Origin: Tetraselmis striata
Lineage: Eukaryota; Chlorophyta; Chlorodendrophyceae; Chlorodendrales; Chlorodendraceae
DNA length: 64,000 nt
NCBI GenBank assembly: GCA_006384855.1
Contig: VCJN01002889.1
Location: forward strand, 1 to 64,000
Direction of reading: 5' to 3'
Below, in pieces: positions 1 through 13,072 of this stretch. The notes beneath the pieces were generated by a model that worked only from the letters and a program-made list of their open reading frames with translations, was not told the origin of the DNA and ran no database searches. Each line of letters starts with the position of its first letter. Position 1 is the stretch's first letter. The position numbers and the translations under genes are program-made.

Positions 1-3000
1 GCAGTATACTTGCATGGCCCAGCAAAAGCATCGCAAGCCCCCCCCCCCCCCCCCTAGATGGCGCTGACGATCGCAAGAACATCCTTGTCCGCATACAACC
101 CCATGGTGGGTCGGGCTGGCGGGCAGAACGTATATTTGCATCCTTTCGCCCGTGTCGTGCACTCGTGATGTTGATATTACATGTCACGCTGCTGTTTTGC
201 AGTGCACACTTTGCACATACGACTGCGATGATGAAGCATGTACCTTATTTAATACGGGACGACACCTAGTCAACATGTCATCTCGGCGGCTATTGCGCTA
301 AGCCGCTAAGGTCGACTTATATGCGTCTCGGAGTCTGGGCGGTATGCTCCAACATAATAGATATGCCATCAATATGATCTAATGATAACACGATGCTTGA
401 ATGCATGACCACGCATGTGCACACTGCTGGTTTCGGAGCTCGTTGTCATGGACCGATCCCGGCCGCAGTTGGCAGCAGCCCTGCATTAGTGCAGCAAGAC
501 ATCGCATATATACATGTATATATACTCATCGTCGTGACCTCATCTAGTACACATCGTACAGGCTTCGTAATTGTCACAATATATCCGCGGTGTCGTGGCT
601 ACTACTAATGAGTTGTATACTCACATCACTATGGCGTTGTCAGCAGTAATTGCATGTTATTTCACTCCCGCTATCTATCGCACCAGCAGCGTCACTATTA
701 TTGTGTTGCAAGCTGCGCAACATCTCATCCCCCGTGCTGCATCTCGTCATGCACTACTGTTCGTAGATATATAAATGGCGTTTTAAGACCGGGGCACGAT
801 TTTAGCCTGCTCATATAGTGCTGCTACTCTATATTAGAGTTGGCACAAGATGGAATGAAAAGATAAGGCCAGCATATTGCTACTATTGATAAAAATAAAC
901 TGCATTCTTACTACTGCAAAAGTACGTAGACATGATAACTGGGAAAAAATCAATAAGAAACAGCAGCGGCGTGCGCGCGTGGGTTTCATACTAATACTGA
1001 AGAAAGCAAACAAATATGGCTCCATTGTCGGTGGCCACGTGACTGGCGACGTTGCGTACGAGTAGTCATCAACGACAGAGCGATGAACGGCAAAGATAGT
1101 TACACGCGCACGCGGATTATTTCTAATTTTCTATGAGCCCAGACAGCTTTTATGGGCCATTGTACACCGACAATACTATTACAATCATCCATGTATATCA
1201 TAACATAATATATCGATTTCGGATAGATATAATATATCCAGGCGGTTTCGGAGCGATGTTGCTGTCAGAACACCATGTTGATGCATGACCAGCCGACAAT
1301 ATATTATATGTAGTAATATACCCATCCCGCCACGCACGACCTCAAGTCAGTCGCCGTGTGCGATTGTGGGTGACTGCGTCCGCATGCTCCTCGACGAGCG
1401 GCCATTCGTAAGAACCCGCTCGCAAGTCGTCAGCCAACTATATGCGGCGGGCAGGCTTCACAACTCCACGCGACTGTCTACGTCTCGTAGTCTCTTGGAG
1501 GGTACCGAATTGCTGCTGTCTCATACCGATGCTGCAGCAGACGCGGTTCGGTCGTCTGCAATATCGCGCGTCTGGCGGCGGCACCTACGCAGAAGGATTA
1601 TACCTTAATATACTAATACGCAAGTAACTATCATGTATCTGGTAGGTGCTGCCCTTAACTGCATTGCAGGCAGCTGTTGCACGAAATGCTACATACTGCG
1701 GTGGCGGGAGGCAGACCGACAGTCCAATAACCATACAGGCAAATAATATCGGAGTTAATGCACGCGCATGAGTCATTGCACTTTACGGTTACGGCCGGCA
1801 ACTCTGAAGTTGGACATGTATTTTAACGCCGTTATTGCCATATCTACATACTATTCTATATACCTGACCGTGATGGGTAGAAACGGCCGGCGCCTCCTAT
1901 CGCTACGAGTTGCCTTGGGACGTGTAGTGTCGTACTTACATAGTGATGTGGTCGTCGCTTTAGATAAACCATTAATGCAGAGCAATAGCAAAGCCCTGCG
2001 CCTTGCCCGGTGTGGCCACATGCATGAATCCATAAATAAAACGCAATACATTGCGTATAATCAGCGCGGCGGCATGGCGCGGGGACACCCTACAATTAGT
2101 ACCGTTGGTGCTGACGGCTGTTGACGCGCGCGGCAATAATAGCGCTACACACAGTGCGGATAAGAACTTCTTGCCCTCAGAGGTCATCACATAAAAATGT
2201 ATATAAACGATGGAATCAAAAAACTGTTGCGAACGTCGTTCTCAAATATATATAGCTTATTCCAGCATCCAAGGTCAATAAATAATTTGATCAGGCTTTA
2301 ATATTGTAATAGCATAGTTGGTTCTTTGATTCCAACGACGACCATCATATAATTTAAATAGGCGACCATGTACATAGGCGGTGATTTTGGGCGACTAATC
2401 CTTATATAGATAGGAACCAGCGACACTTTCGATGATTTTCGAAACGTGCAGACAAGACATTTATGGATGACCACTGCTGTAGAGGGACTGTGAATGATGT
2501 GGTTTCATTGTGTGTCGTGGTTTCATTGTGGTTTCATTGCGGAGCATATTGACGACGCGTATGATAAATGCGACAGTGTTGTCAGCACATCACCGGCCAG
2601 GAGCAATGCTGCTCCGAAACCAGTATTTTTTTCTGTAGCGGGGGTCGAAACCCGCATTGACGTATCATCACCAGCAGTACAGGGTAGCAGGGGTCGTGTG
2701 ATCGGTCAAGCTGCGGGGCCGCGCGCGCGCGGGGAGCAACGGCGCGAGCGACCGCCTGTATTCCGACTACCTGTAGCGCTACTTGTCGCTACTAATCCTC
2801 ACGCGGTCGTCGCACGAACTGTGCGCCGCTGCTGGTCTCCCCGGGGGGCGGTAGTAGCCGATGCTGCAGCAGCCAGCAGGGGTTCGGTCGGCGGTCGCGC
2901 CTGGCGGTGTACCTGCGCATCCGGGTGTCATCACCCGCATAGCCGGCAGCTGCTGCGGGTGAGGGGCCACAGACCGCGGCGACAGGAGCCAAGCGCGAGT

Positions 3001-3162
3001 GAGCTGTCACCTGTCGGAGGCCGTCGCAGCGAGCCCCTTGCTAGGCGATCCGGCCGGCCGACGTGTAATGGCTTGGCGAAGGAGCTAGCGTCGCCCTGTT
3101 AGCCCTCTTCTAGAGTCCGGGACAGTGGGCGACGGGGCGAGAAGTCCTCGGCCGGCGCGAAG
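1..3162. other. Left end, no recognisable gene
   Basis: No coding region with a recognisable family was found here. The first 2.4 kb is AT-rich with short, compositionally random ORFs. From about 2.6 kb the GC content rises towards the promoter side of the nucleoside transporter gene. A 17-C tract lies at 38-54. The stretches near 1530-1590 and 2860-2930 look like diverged copies of each other: both contain CGATGCTGCAGCAG followed closely by GGTTCGGTCG and a CTGGCGG block. The 202-codon ORF at 2494-3102 is low-complexity and Arg/Ala-rich, and is judged not to be a gene. Confidence 0.5.
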
Positions 3163-6100
3163 ATGCCACCTAAGGACAAGGTGGCGCCCCCTCCCAACCC
3201 ATAGCCACCCACGTGGGCAGCAAGCGGGCGGGATGCCAGTGTGCTCCATGCGTGCCCCGCGAGGCTGGCATGCGCTGTTGGCGCGCTCAGTGGCGGCGCC
3301 CCATGGATGACCGTGCCCCCGCAGTACCATGCCGCCTACTGGTGCTACCTCATCATGGGAATGGGCCTGCTGCTGCCGTGGAACGCCTTCATCACCGCGG
3401 TGGATTACTTCACGGCGCTGTACCCCGGTAATACGCCGGTGGCTGCTGACGGCGCCATCCCGGGACCATGTGCCTGCGCACGGCGCCAGCTGCTAGTAGG
3501 CCATTCCCGCCAGGCCGGCACCGCGGATCCTCACCGGCATGCACCGCCTAACTGCGCCCCTGCCGTCCGTGCCGCCCTTGCTCCGTGGCAGGCAAGCACG
3601 TGGACCGCGTCATCCCGGTCGCCTACAACGTGCCCAACCTGCTGGCGATGTGCGCCACGCTGCCGTTCAGCCAGACCTTTGGCGCCAGGCTGCGTATAAT
3701 CGTGGGTACGTATGTGCATGCGTCCCCCCCCCCCCCCCCCCCCCCAACCCGCTCCATTCCTCATGCCGGTTTACTCCCCCGCCCCCACCCCTCACGCCGC
3801 GCAGGTTTCTCCGGCTTCCTGTTCTGCACGGTCGCCATCCCCGTGGTGCGCGCCCCTGCTCCGAGTCGGCTGGGGCCGGGCAGCCAGAAAGGGGCGGATG
3901 CGCCCACACCCATCGGCCGCCCTCCTACCACTCACCCGAACGCCCCGGCTGCGCTTGGGTAGATCGACACGCTGATGCTGGGCGGCTCCGGGACGGGCAC
4001 CACCGCCACGTACGCGATCACCATCTCCCTGGCGGCCCTCCTCGGCGCCTCCGACGGCGTGGCTCAAGGCAGCCTGTTTGGCGCCGCGGGGTGCCTGCCG
4101 GCACGGTACACGCAGGTGCGCCGCGCCCCCGCCCCCCCCCCCCCCCCCCCCTTGGTAAGCGCGCCGGCATCGCCTGGCCGGCAGGCAGCTCCATCCGCGA
4201 GGCACCTACACGCTGGCGCTCCGCACCGGCCCCGGCTCGATTTCGACCTCATCGGCTGTCACCTCCCTCCCGCTCGCCATGTTACCCATGGCGATACAGG
4301 ACGCAGGCCCGCATCCCAGGAAGCTCCTTCGATGATTGTCCACCAGCCGGTCAGTCAGCTCACCTGTCAAGAAACCAATCGCGCACAATGCCGTAAAATT
4401 ACCTACGGTCCGCGGGGCCAAGAGACAATGAATTGTTATGCACCTTTGCGTCGGAATATGCGTGATGTATTCGTGCTGTATTCTCAGTTATTGCGTCGTT
4501 TTGGTAGTTTTTCCCTCTTCGGAAGGGGGGGGGTATTAGCGAGTTGTTTTGCACCTTGGCGCCGGTCCATTCGTGTTGCCTTTGTGTTTAATTCTGAATT
4601 AATTGCATCCCTGTTTTGATACTGAGGGGGTGGGGAGGGGGTCGGCATCTATGGTACAGTATCACGATCCTCAATCTTGAACCACGCCAATCATGTGTAA
4701 TCCACTATCTGTCTCCACCCTGTGCCCAAGCTCTGACCTATCACTTCGGCAGCGCGTGTTATGACGCCCTTGCCGCCCCCCCCTTTGCGGCACCGGCGCG
4801 CACATGCAGCTTTTCGCGAGCCATGCGTGTGGAGGCCCCGACCCGGCTGAGAGGCAGAGCCACGGTTGGGTCGATCCATGTCCCGACGAGAGGATGAATG
4901 GGCGCAGTGGAGAGGCCCCTCAGGGTTTGCGCTCTTGCGCTGCTGGTCGCCACGGGTGCCGACGCACCGATAGGAACTTGGGATATTGACATCGGTGTTG
5001 TGTTGGCATGCAACCTGTGCGGACATGCGCCAAGGACCACTGTAGTCTCGTCTACATCCGACCTCTGGCGGATTGGGGCAGGATCGTATTTTCGCAGCGT
5101 CCCCGTTGTCTGGTTGGCACCCGGAAGATAGCCCGGCTTTCTGACCCGGGTTCAGACACGCTGTGCCCACTCGCCGTGGCTGGCGCAGCGGACGTGGGCT
5201 CACTCCCCACCCTGGACGCGGCGGGTGCCCCCTGCAGGCCGTGTGTGCCGGGACCTCCTACTCCGGGCTCGTCGTGTCCCTCCTGCGCATCGCCACCAAA
5301 GCCGCCCTGCCCATGACCGCGCCGGGGCTGCGCTCCTCGGCCTTCCTCTACTTCGGCATCGCCTCCGCCACCGTCGCGCTGTGCATCGCCATCGACGGCG
5401 CCGTCATCCCGCGGCTGCCCGTCGTCAAGCACTTCAAGGGCGGCGGAAGCGCCCTCGCGGCCAACCCTGCGCGCGAGTCTGGCAAGAAAGGTGCGGCGGC
5501 GCCGCTGAGCTCCGCCCCTCCCATCATGACACGGCCCCCTGCGGCTCTGGGGACCCCAACGTAGACCCTGCCGCGACCCGGGATTTTAATCACTGGTGCG
5601 CGCACTCGCAACAGCCAACCGCCGCCTCCCCATGGGCCGCGATGCCCAATGAATGATGACACGATGTGGTCCTTCGAGCATATGCAATACGCCGCCTAGA
5701 TTTTAAATCCTTTGTCACTTGCATGAGTGTGTATGTATGTATGTATGTATGTATGGCGCATCGCACCGAAACGCACCGGAGTTTGCTCGTCTTGATCGCC
5801 CCCACGCACAAAGAACCCCCCCCCCCCCCCCCCCCCCCCTCCCCCCCTTACGTATCCATATTCGACAGGCATTCTGACGACACTGATACTGAGCACCGCT
5901 AGGTGCTGTCATGGACTGGAATGATGCATGCGTCCATGTGTTTTGCCGCTGGTTCAGGAGATGAGCCGACGCCGGATCTGACCGCCGACAGCGGACCCAC
6001 TTTGCCGCTCGGAGACGCGGAGATCGAGATGACCGTGCTAGAGAATGTCGAGGGTGTGTTTGGCCATGCGCCGGCCCCCTATCGCACGGCCGCACCAGCT

Positions 6101-7232
6101 TGGCCCGCATGCAGTGGCCTTTGGCTAATGCTGCGTGTGACCGTTTGGCTGTGCGCAGCGGCGGACGTGGATGGCGACGTGCTGCTGCTCAACCCCTCGC
6201 GGTCCACGGTGCCCGCCCCTGTATGTTTCGCATCGCTACGTGCCGAGGGAGGAAACCATCCGAAGAGTGTGCCCTGCTGCATGGGGCTGACATGCGCGTT
6301 GTTGCTGCCTCAGAAGCCGCGGCTCAATGTGAAGGACTACCTCGATGTGGTGCGGCACATGAAGTACGAAGCTATTTCGCTGGTGGTTGTGTACTGGGTG
6401 ACTCTCTCCATCTTCCCCGGTGAGTTTGGCGCCGCGGGTTGCGTGCGTGGAGCAACGCGGCCTTCCCCTGCAAGACACTTCTTTAATGCCCTCTCTGTCC
6501 AACTCTGCTCCAGGCTTCTTGGCTGAGGATGTGCACAGCGAGAGCATGGGGGACTGGTACCCGATCCTGCTCATCACGGCGTACAACGTGGGGGACGCTG
6601 TTGGCAAGGGCGGGCCGCTGGTGCTGCCTTCTGTGGCGCCCAGGGCAGTTCTCCTGCTCAGCTTGCTGCGCTTCTTGTTCATCCCGGCATTCATCCTGTC
6701 CGCAGCGTACGCGGCTCCCGCATGGGTGAGGCCCTTTCCCGCACGATTGCGTGCCTATACACAGCAACCGCTCCTCGTCTTTTTCACGGCATGAGACAGT
6801 CCTCTGTGTCATTGCCGCGCTCGTCATGTGAGCTGCGGCTGGGTCATTTGCATCCGCCTTGGCTGCCGCTTTCACCGCCCTGGCCATCTTCGCTGCCAGC
6901 GCCTTCTAGGGAGCAAGAGGATGACAGTATGACACTGGAGGGCCAGTAGGCGCATCCGTAATCCCTAGGGTTCCCACAGGGGGCGGATAAAGCATGTCCT
7001 AACACTCATGCTTCCTAACACTCGTCGGGTGTCTGTCGCGCCGCAGGTCATCGGCCTCCTTACATTGCTCCTGGGCGCCACGAACGGGCACCTGACGGCG
7101 TGCGCCATGATGAGCGCCCCGAGGAACCTGGACCGGGTCAAAGCGGAGCTCTCGGGCATACTGAGCGCGTTGTTCCTGGTGCTGGGGATTACGATAGGGG
7201 CTTTCAGCGGGTACGCCTGGGGTTTAGTGTAG
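3163..7232 (+). CDS. ENT: Equilibrative nucleoside transporter (ENT/SLC29 family), 11 exons
   Basis: This is a membrane transporter for nucleosides or nucleobases. Proposed exons are 3163-3180, 3325-3427, 3592-3705, 3805-3845, 3963-4115, 5238-5490, 5958-6053, 6159-6220, 6314-6419, 6514-6725 and 7047-7232. All introns are GT-AG and phases agree at every junction. The sum is 1344 nt, giving 447 residues, the usual ENT length. The first long exon carries the family signature GMGLLLPWNAFITAVDYF (TM1). Later exons give the GG-GTG and QGSLFGAAGCLPARYTQ region, then SGLVVSLLRIATKA, and the last exon gives LLGATNGHLTACAMM and a final hydrophobic helix. The loop between TM6 and TM7 (exons 6-8) is acidic and is the least certain part. 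The tiny first exon (MPPKDK) is inferred from a phase-0 GT and the CCCCGCAG acceptor before 3325; an alternative is the in-frame ATG at 3307. Introns 3 and 5 contain 20-22 C tracts. Intron 5 is 1.1 kb and carries a dispersed repeat. Confidence 0.92.
3724..3745. repeat. Poly-C tract (22 C) in ENT intron 3
   Basis: An uninterrupted run of 22 C lies just after the GTACGT donor of intron 3. A second run of 20 C occupies 4132-4151 in intron 5, and 24 C lie at 5816-5839 in intron 6. All three put C on the transcript sense strand. Confidence 0.95.
4397..4620 (+). repeat. Dispersed repeat inside ENT intron 5
   Basis: The stretch containing TGCACCTTTGCGTCGGA and TTTTTCCCTCTTCG, followed by a short G tract, recurs at about 61003-61140 in the same orientation with small differences. 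Within this copy the TTTGCACCTT(T/G)G(C/G)CG block occurs twice (near 4440 and 4550), so it is partly duplicated in tandem. No coding potential is seen. It looks like a fragment of an interspersed element. Confidence 0.7.
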
Positions 7233-7311
7233 CGATCCCCGGCTCCAGCAGGCGCATTGTAGTGGACAGTTAAAATTCTGCGCCCCTGGCGATGCCGCAT
7301 AGCGGGGCGCA

Positions 7312-7316
7312 TGTAA
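7312..7316 (+). promoter_or_regulatory. TGTAA polyadenylation signal of the ENT gene
   Basis: TGTAA lies 80 nt after the ENT stop codon, at the usual distance for chlorophyte algae, which use TGTAA instead of AATAAA. It sits 14 nt before the end of the convergent Sel1 gene. Confidence 0.6.
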
Positions 7317-7329
7317 TTATATCGAGGAC

Positions 7330-8403
7330 TCAGGCTGCGCTGTTGCCGCCGACCTGGGCGACCTCAGCGAGCAGGTCGGCCAGAGGCTGAGCGGCGGGCT
7401 GGAATCCTTGCTCGTGGGCCGCCCGGAGCAATTCGAGCGCGCATCCCGCGTCCCGGGCCGGCACTCCGAGGCCTCTGTCCAGGCAGAATGCCAGTGCGTA
7501 CTGCGCAGGGGCAAAACCCTGGACCGAACAGCACCACGCGGACAGTACGTCAGTGTGCAGTCGCAGCATGACTGCGCCTCTCTGCGATATGGCGCATTAG
7601 TTCTGCCAGGCCTCGCTCAGAAGATCGTCGCAGGACCCGTCAGATTCCAACCCGGAATAGAGCATGCCCAATGAGGCTGACCACAAAAACATACATATGT
7701 TGCGTGAATCGGCCACATGTCATCATTGATCTTGCCAGAGACCGACTGACGTCGTCAGTAAACAGTGTACAGCGCGTGGTCGATTGACTGCTTGCTAGCA
7801 GGATAGCAGTCTCCTGAAACGGTATACCTTGTCAGCGGCGCAGGCGAAACAACTGGCTGCCTGCACTGCATCGGCGTCAGTACCGAAGCCATGCAGGTAG
7901 CAGAAGCCCAGCGCGTACTGCGAAACGGAGTAGGCAGCCGAGGACGGGAAGACCGCGAGATGCAAGAGCTTCCAGGCCTTTTCGTGAGCGCGTTGCGGCT
8001 GGTGGTCCGCCGCCTCGGCCAGTCCGAGGAGCACGTTGTCCGCGACGGTCGCCTCGTGCTTGAAGGCGGGGCTGCCGCGGACATACGCACGCGCTTGCTC
8101 TAGGACCGGCCTCGCGAAGTCGCCGCCGAGTGTGTTGAGACTGTCTCCGCCGCTTTGGCGCCGGAGCACAGCGGCTGGTTGTGACACGCCTTCAGGAGAC
8201 GCCTGCGCATGGAAGCTGGCGATGATCTCGCGCGGCTTGCTTGACAGCTGATAAAGCAGGTGGCACAGCCCAGGCTGTGCATAGCAGTGCCGCATTCGAC
8301 AAAGTGTCAGTATAACCGATTGCGAATCATGGCACATGAATGCATTGTGGTCTATATTTGCACTGTGCTGCTTGTGCTTCAAATGCATAATTCGTATGGC
8401 CAT
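7330..8403 (-). CDS. Sel1-like repeat protein, copy 1 (two exons)
   Basis: Proposed exons are 8403-7828 and 7518-7330 on the minus strand, with a 309-bp GT-AG intron (donor GTATAC, phase 0). Splicing joins two Sel1-like repeats: SQYALGFCYLHGFGT...AADK and then GFAPAQYALAFCLDRGLGV...AAHEQGF. Sel1 repeats form alpha-alpha solenoids and serve as protein-protein adaptors. The N-terminal part is Ala/Gln-rich and has no recognised domain. The start codon is uncertain; Met codons further in are possible and an upstream exon cannot be excluded. Copy 2 at 10534-11598 is a paralogue with the intron at the identical position after AADK. The gene converges on ENT, with only 97 bp between the two stop codons. 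The client and pathway are unknown. Confidence 0.72.
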
Positions 8404-10533
8404 CGCTCAAAGAGACTTTCACCGGGACGCCGAAGCTCCTGGCCTACGAGGCAGACTATGTGAAAAATATGTTTCCTGGCCAGCTGCCTGGAATGGCCCT
8501 CAGATATCTTTCACGCCGTTTGGCCAGATACGGTCCCAATGGTTGTCATGATAGTGCCGAACAAACTGTGGCCCCATAGCTACTCTATTGTCTTTGCGCG
8601 AATCTGCTGATTACACCTCAGCTGCACCACAACTGTGACAATATCATATATTGCACACGGGGCACGACTATCTATAAACCGCAGCAACAGCTTTTGCTCC
8701 TTGGCGGAGATACTTGAATGCCATTGTCGGAGGTATCAGCAAATGTCGCTAAAGCTGGGAAGCAAAGGGAGGCCACAGACTAGCTAAGCCTGTCAAGCCT
8801 GGCAGCCTATGGTGACGGCCCCAGTGTCCCGAAGAAGGACTTCACGTCGAGTACAGTTCCAAGCCGCGCTGCAGGGCCAAGTCTCAACGCGTTACCTTCA
8901 GTGCTGTCATCGCTGACTCTGGCTCCGTGGCAGCACCGGCAGTTGGACTGCTAGATATCGGAGATGCTGCGTCCCCCGCCATTCCGTTCCGACTCGAGAG
9001 CCTACGCAGACCGGCCGAATTCAGTTGCATCGTCTCTGCGTGCTGCTATTCATCCCGACGAGGCGACGACGGCGACAGCCGACAGGGTCCCATACCCAGT
9101 GGAGCTATATGTAGGCGCGCTGTGGACATGCCAGGCAATTATAATGAAGACAATACATATTCTGACGCGCCCGTACGTCTTAGCAGCATATTACCCGGGA
9201 CCAGCGCCGAGCCGCCCGCTGTTGTCTGGATCAGCGTAAGCGTGATCGCAACATATGCTTGGATCAGCGTAAGCGTGATCGCAACATATGCTGCCGACTG
9301 ACGAACGGTCATTGAGCATATTATTGACACCATGCACTGCGGCATTATCATCTGTGGTGCAGCGGCTGCATGCGCCGGGGACATATGTCATGCCGCCACC
9401 CTGTCGAGACACATGCATCGAGGTGCAAATCCGCCAACGGCAGTGTTTCTGTATCTGAAACTTCTGACATCCACCGTAGGTTCGAGATTGCTATATCTAT
9501 GCCCAAGTATTGAGTCCACTGCCCGCTGATACGGTGAAACAGTGTAGTGATTGGGACCTATATATATGTATGTCGGACGACCCCGCCGCGCGAGCGGTGT
9601 GTCCCCGCCCGATGGCGCGGGACCGCGCCTCCCGGGATCTGACGACGACTGCTGCACGATTGACGATGACTAGCGCCAACCGAGGACTTTTGCGTTGAAG
9701 CGCTACTACTGGTACTCGATGAATGTCTGTTCTCATGACAGCACTGTGTGTGCCTATACAGCAGGAATACTGATATCTTTAAGACAGCACTATTATTTAC
9801 TGCAGTCGGGTGTTTATTACAGAGGTTAGCACTCTGCCCTATATATGTATGATATATGTATTGTAAATAGGCCGACTCCGACGAGGGTACGAAGAACGCA
9901 CAGCAGTAGCACATCAGAATACTCGTCGTCACATAGTATCCATGGAAATACATCATTGGCAGCACTGATTATGAAACCTACAGGTAGCATAATAATATAC
10001 ATCAGTCCTTGTATCCGTCACGGCCCCAGCGGCAAAGAGCCCGAAACAGTCATGCATCGAGCAACATCCTTGAGCTGAAATCACGATGGAATTATTATAT
10101 GATCTGACTGCCATGATGCTACACTGCAAACAAGCGGTCAAGCTGGTGATGCTACTGGCTGCACGCTGCATTTACTCGTGCTGTTATCATCAGAGCAAAC
10201 AAAGCAGGCATTTGGTCAGGCTCTGTTGAAATTCATCCGCAGCTATATGGAAACCCCGCAAGGACAATGATGTATACTGGGCAGAAGAGCCTAACAAAGT
10301 ACATAGGCAATGCAGCAAAGCGGTGTGCCATCTAGTTAATAAAATGGGCACATCAATTAATCCTGCCAGCCAGCGACTAATGAGAATGCCATTGATCTGC
10401 AAATAAGGCGGCAAGCTGGCATATGAGCGAGTGTACTTTCGGGCATGCTGGGACATGGGGGCAAAGGTCACATATGAATATCACAGAAATGTCTTCAGAG
10501 GTACATTATTTGGCTGGTAGCGGCGATTTCTGA
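8404..10533. other. Intergenic stretch between the Sel1 paralogues
   Basis: No gene could be supported. The stretch should contain the promoter of Sel1 copy 1 (high-coordinate side) and the 3' end of copy 2. The only structured item is a perfect two-copy 33-bp tandem repeat at 9227-9292, annotated separately. Confidence 0.5.
9227..9292. repeat. 33-bp tandem duplication
   Basis: Two perfect adjacent copies (9227-9259 and 9260-9292) of a 33-bp unit that begins TGGATCAGCGTAAGCG. The lack of differences points to a recent duplication. Confidence 0.95.
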
Positions 10534-11598
10534 TCACAGATGGCTGTCAATCAGGAACTCGAGCGGATTCTCAGCCGCCAGAAGGCGGAGGAGAGGCTGC
10601 ACTGCTGGCCTAAAGCCGTCCTGCGCTGCAATGGTGAGCAATATCAGGGCGGATCTTCTGTCTGCTCTTGGAACTCCGATGCCAGTGTCCAGGCAATAAG
10701 CCAGTCCGTATTGAGCTGGAGCAAATTCCTGAACGCCGGCAAGTACAGAGAAGGGAAGCAAAGGGGGGGGGGGGGGCAGAATGGGCAGAGGTCAAGTTCC
10801 CTACAGGGGGACTCAAGATCACCGTGGCCACCAAGAACTTCGCTTCCTTTATATACCTGGGACGTTTCACACATCGCATATAATGGACAGCATAGTAGGT
10901 AAGCGCCGCATATATTGATTAAGATGTCAACAGATTGCAAGTTAGTGTTGATGTAGTATACCTATGCGATTTTGGACGCATTGCATATCAGTATGATTGT
11001 ACAGGAACGCATCCAATGGGCACTTTAAGAAATGTGTTGAATGCTGCTTCATGTCGGTGGCAAATTGCGATGCACAGCCAGGTGTTACCTTGTCAGCTGC
11101 TCGTGCAAAGTACCACCCTGCCTGCTGGGCGCTGGCCGCAAGGCCAGTTCCATGCAGATAGCAGAATCCCAGGGCAAACTGGGTGACGGGACACTCGGCA
11201 ACATCGGAATCGGCAAGCAAGCTAGCCACATGTGATGCGGTCCCACTGCTGGCCATGTCTTGGGTAGGCTTCTGCACCATTTCCACAAGTCTTCCAATGA
11301 TGCTGCTAGCAACCGCAGCTTTGTGCTTGAAGACAGGGCTGGCCTTGACGTATTCTAGAGAAGATTTGAGCACTTCCAGCTGCTGCACTTCTGCTGCGGT
11401 ATCACTTCGGCCAGCGGCTGCTGGCTCGGCCCGATGGCAAGCAGACGCCCTGCCTCGCCTGTGTCTTCCGCCCTGTCTCTGCGATTCTGATAGGGCCGCT
11501 CCAGGTAGTTCTGTCTGTTTCATGGGACAGCAATATGTCACCTTCAGATATTTGCCGGCATCCACAGAGGATGCAAGCGGCAATAAGGTGTGCGGCAA
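10534..11598 (-). CDS. Sel1-like repeat protein, copy 2 (two exons)
   Basis: Proposed exons are 11598-11089 and 10738-10534 on the minus strand. The 350-bp GT-AG intron (donor GTAACA, acceptor GTTCAG) is phase 0 and holds an 11-base homopolymer tract. The spliced product joins TQFALGFCYLHGTGL...ARAADK to EFAPAQYGLAYCLDTGIGV...AAQDGF, two Sel1-like repeats that match copy 1 residue by residue in the core. Upstream, YVKASPVFKHKAAVASSII corresponds to YVRGSPAFKHEATVADNVL in copy 1, so the homology extends over a unique N-terminal segment. A start at the Met near 11523 is equally possible. The extreme N-terminus is not conserved between the copies. The two genes lie in the same orientation about 2.1 kb apart, so they arose by tandem duplication. 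Likely an adaptor protein; function unknown. Confidence 0.72.
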
Positions 11599-13072
11599 CA
11601 GAAAATATGAAGAAAACTCAGCATCTGGTGAGACTGTCCTCTACTGTCTCTAGTCACAATGCCATCTTCTGAAAGGGATGAAGGCCTTGCCACTTCCAGG
11701 GAAGCCTGTATGCAACAGTGTATCCATAATGTATATATACGCATGCTGCGCGACACTGGCGCCGTTTTCTTGTTCCCGAGTCGCAAATTGAATGAGCCGA
11801 CGACCGCTCGGCTACATTCGACACACGCTGCTGTTCATGGCGAGTGCTGGGCACCAACCTCCTGTTCCGCTCTTCTCGGCCGGAGACTGTAGGGCGCGGA
11901 TTTCTGTCCCTCGACTACAACAGAAGCTCGTCGCGTCTCTTCCATGGCCACCTGCGGGTGTTCAACTCGAGCGAATGAGCTGGTTGCTACCGCTTTCCCA
12001 CTGAGGCTCTGCTGTCTACCGTCGCCGGCTACATGTATGCACGAATGATACTCCAGTTTCCGGCAATAATAAGCATCGTGCGGCCTCTCGACACCGACGG
12101 TTCGCACCGGTCGGCGTCACGCTCAATCGTGTAGTAGTATATCGAACAGCGGAATCTGTGTATACTATACAAGTGGCAAAGCCAAGGGAGGTCTATTTTT
12201 AGTCAGTGCCTGCCTATGCTGCCGACATTGCCCGTGCGGCTCTCTGGCTTTCCGTTCGTACCTCTGTTACTCTTCAACTCAGCACGACAACCCCGACTGA
12301 TGACCTGCCTGATACGGTACTAGCGGCAGTGTGTGATGCAAAGTTTTGACTACGGGCGGAAATGCGGCAGTAATAAATGCTGCGACAGTGGCAGCGGGCT
12401 TCACGCACTTGGTGACCATATCAATAGAGGTGTGTGCCAATGACGTCTTCCTGGGTTGCAGCACCAATTGGTGTAGAGTCGTTCTGCTGCAACACAAGTG
12501 GGAGACAGCAGTATTTACAGCAGTGTGACAGGCGCTTGCCTCGGTGGTTCTCTAATCGTTGGTCCCTTGTACTCATCGTTCCCCGCCGTCCCTTCCTCTG
12601 ATCATCTGCCGCGTTCTGCCGACGAACCGGCAGCGCAAGTACGGGGGTAGTATGGTGACAGCGAACTACCGCCATTTGTACTGACTGCAGGCCCATGCGA
12701 TCAGAAACTACTACTCTGAATCCCTAAAAGTGTATTCACACGCAGTATCGAAGGAATCCATAATTAAATAACACGGAAATAGCACAGAAAGTATTGTAGG
12801 CAATATTTCCGCCCACTATATATGACACCGCCGAACGATTATGTCAGACCTTTGCTCTATGGATGATGCATAGCGACGAATAACGTGTACCTGTACTGAT
12901 CTTAACCTCCTGATCTGCTCGAACCGCCAATGCGGCATGTACTTGTGAAATGTTCATTGGGAGCCTCGCGGATGCCGTCAGCCTCGGTATGGTCGGCCCA
13001 CAACGCCTTGCTCTTCTGGTTCAAGTGTTGAACTGCCTCGCTGCCAGCACCAGTCCCCAGAATCTCACCCAC
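11599..13072. other. Intergenic, no recognisable gene
   Basis: ORFs here are short, overlap on both strands and show no family signature. The stretch should hold the promoter of Sel1 copy 2 near 11.6-11.8 kb. No repeat shared with the rest of the window was noticed. Confidence 0.45.

Noticed and set aside
2494..3102. 202-codon ORF upstream of ENT
   Set aside because: Low-complexity Arg/Ala-rich translation in GC-rich promoter-side DNA, no motif, and competing ORFs on the other strand.
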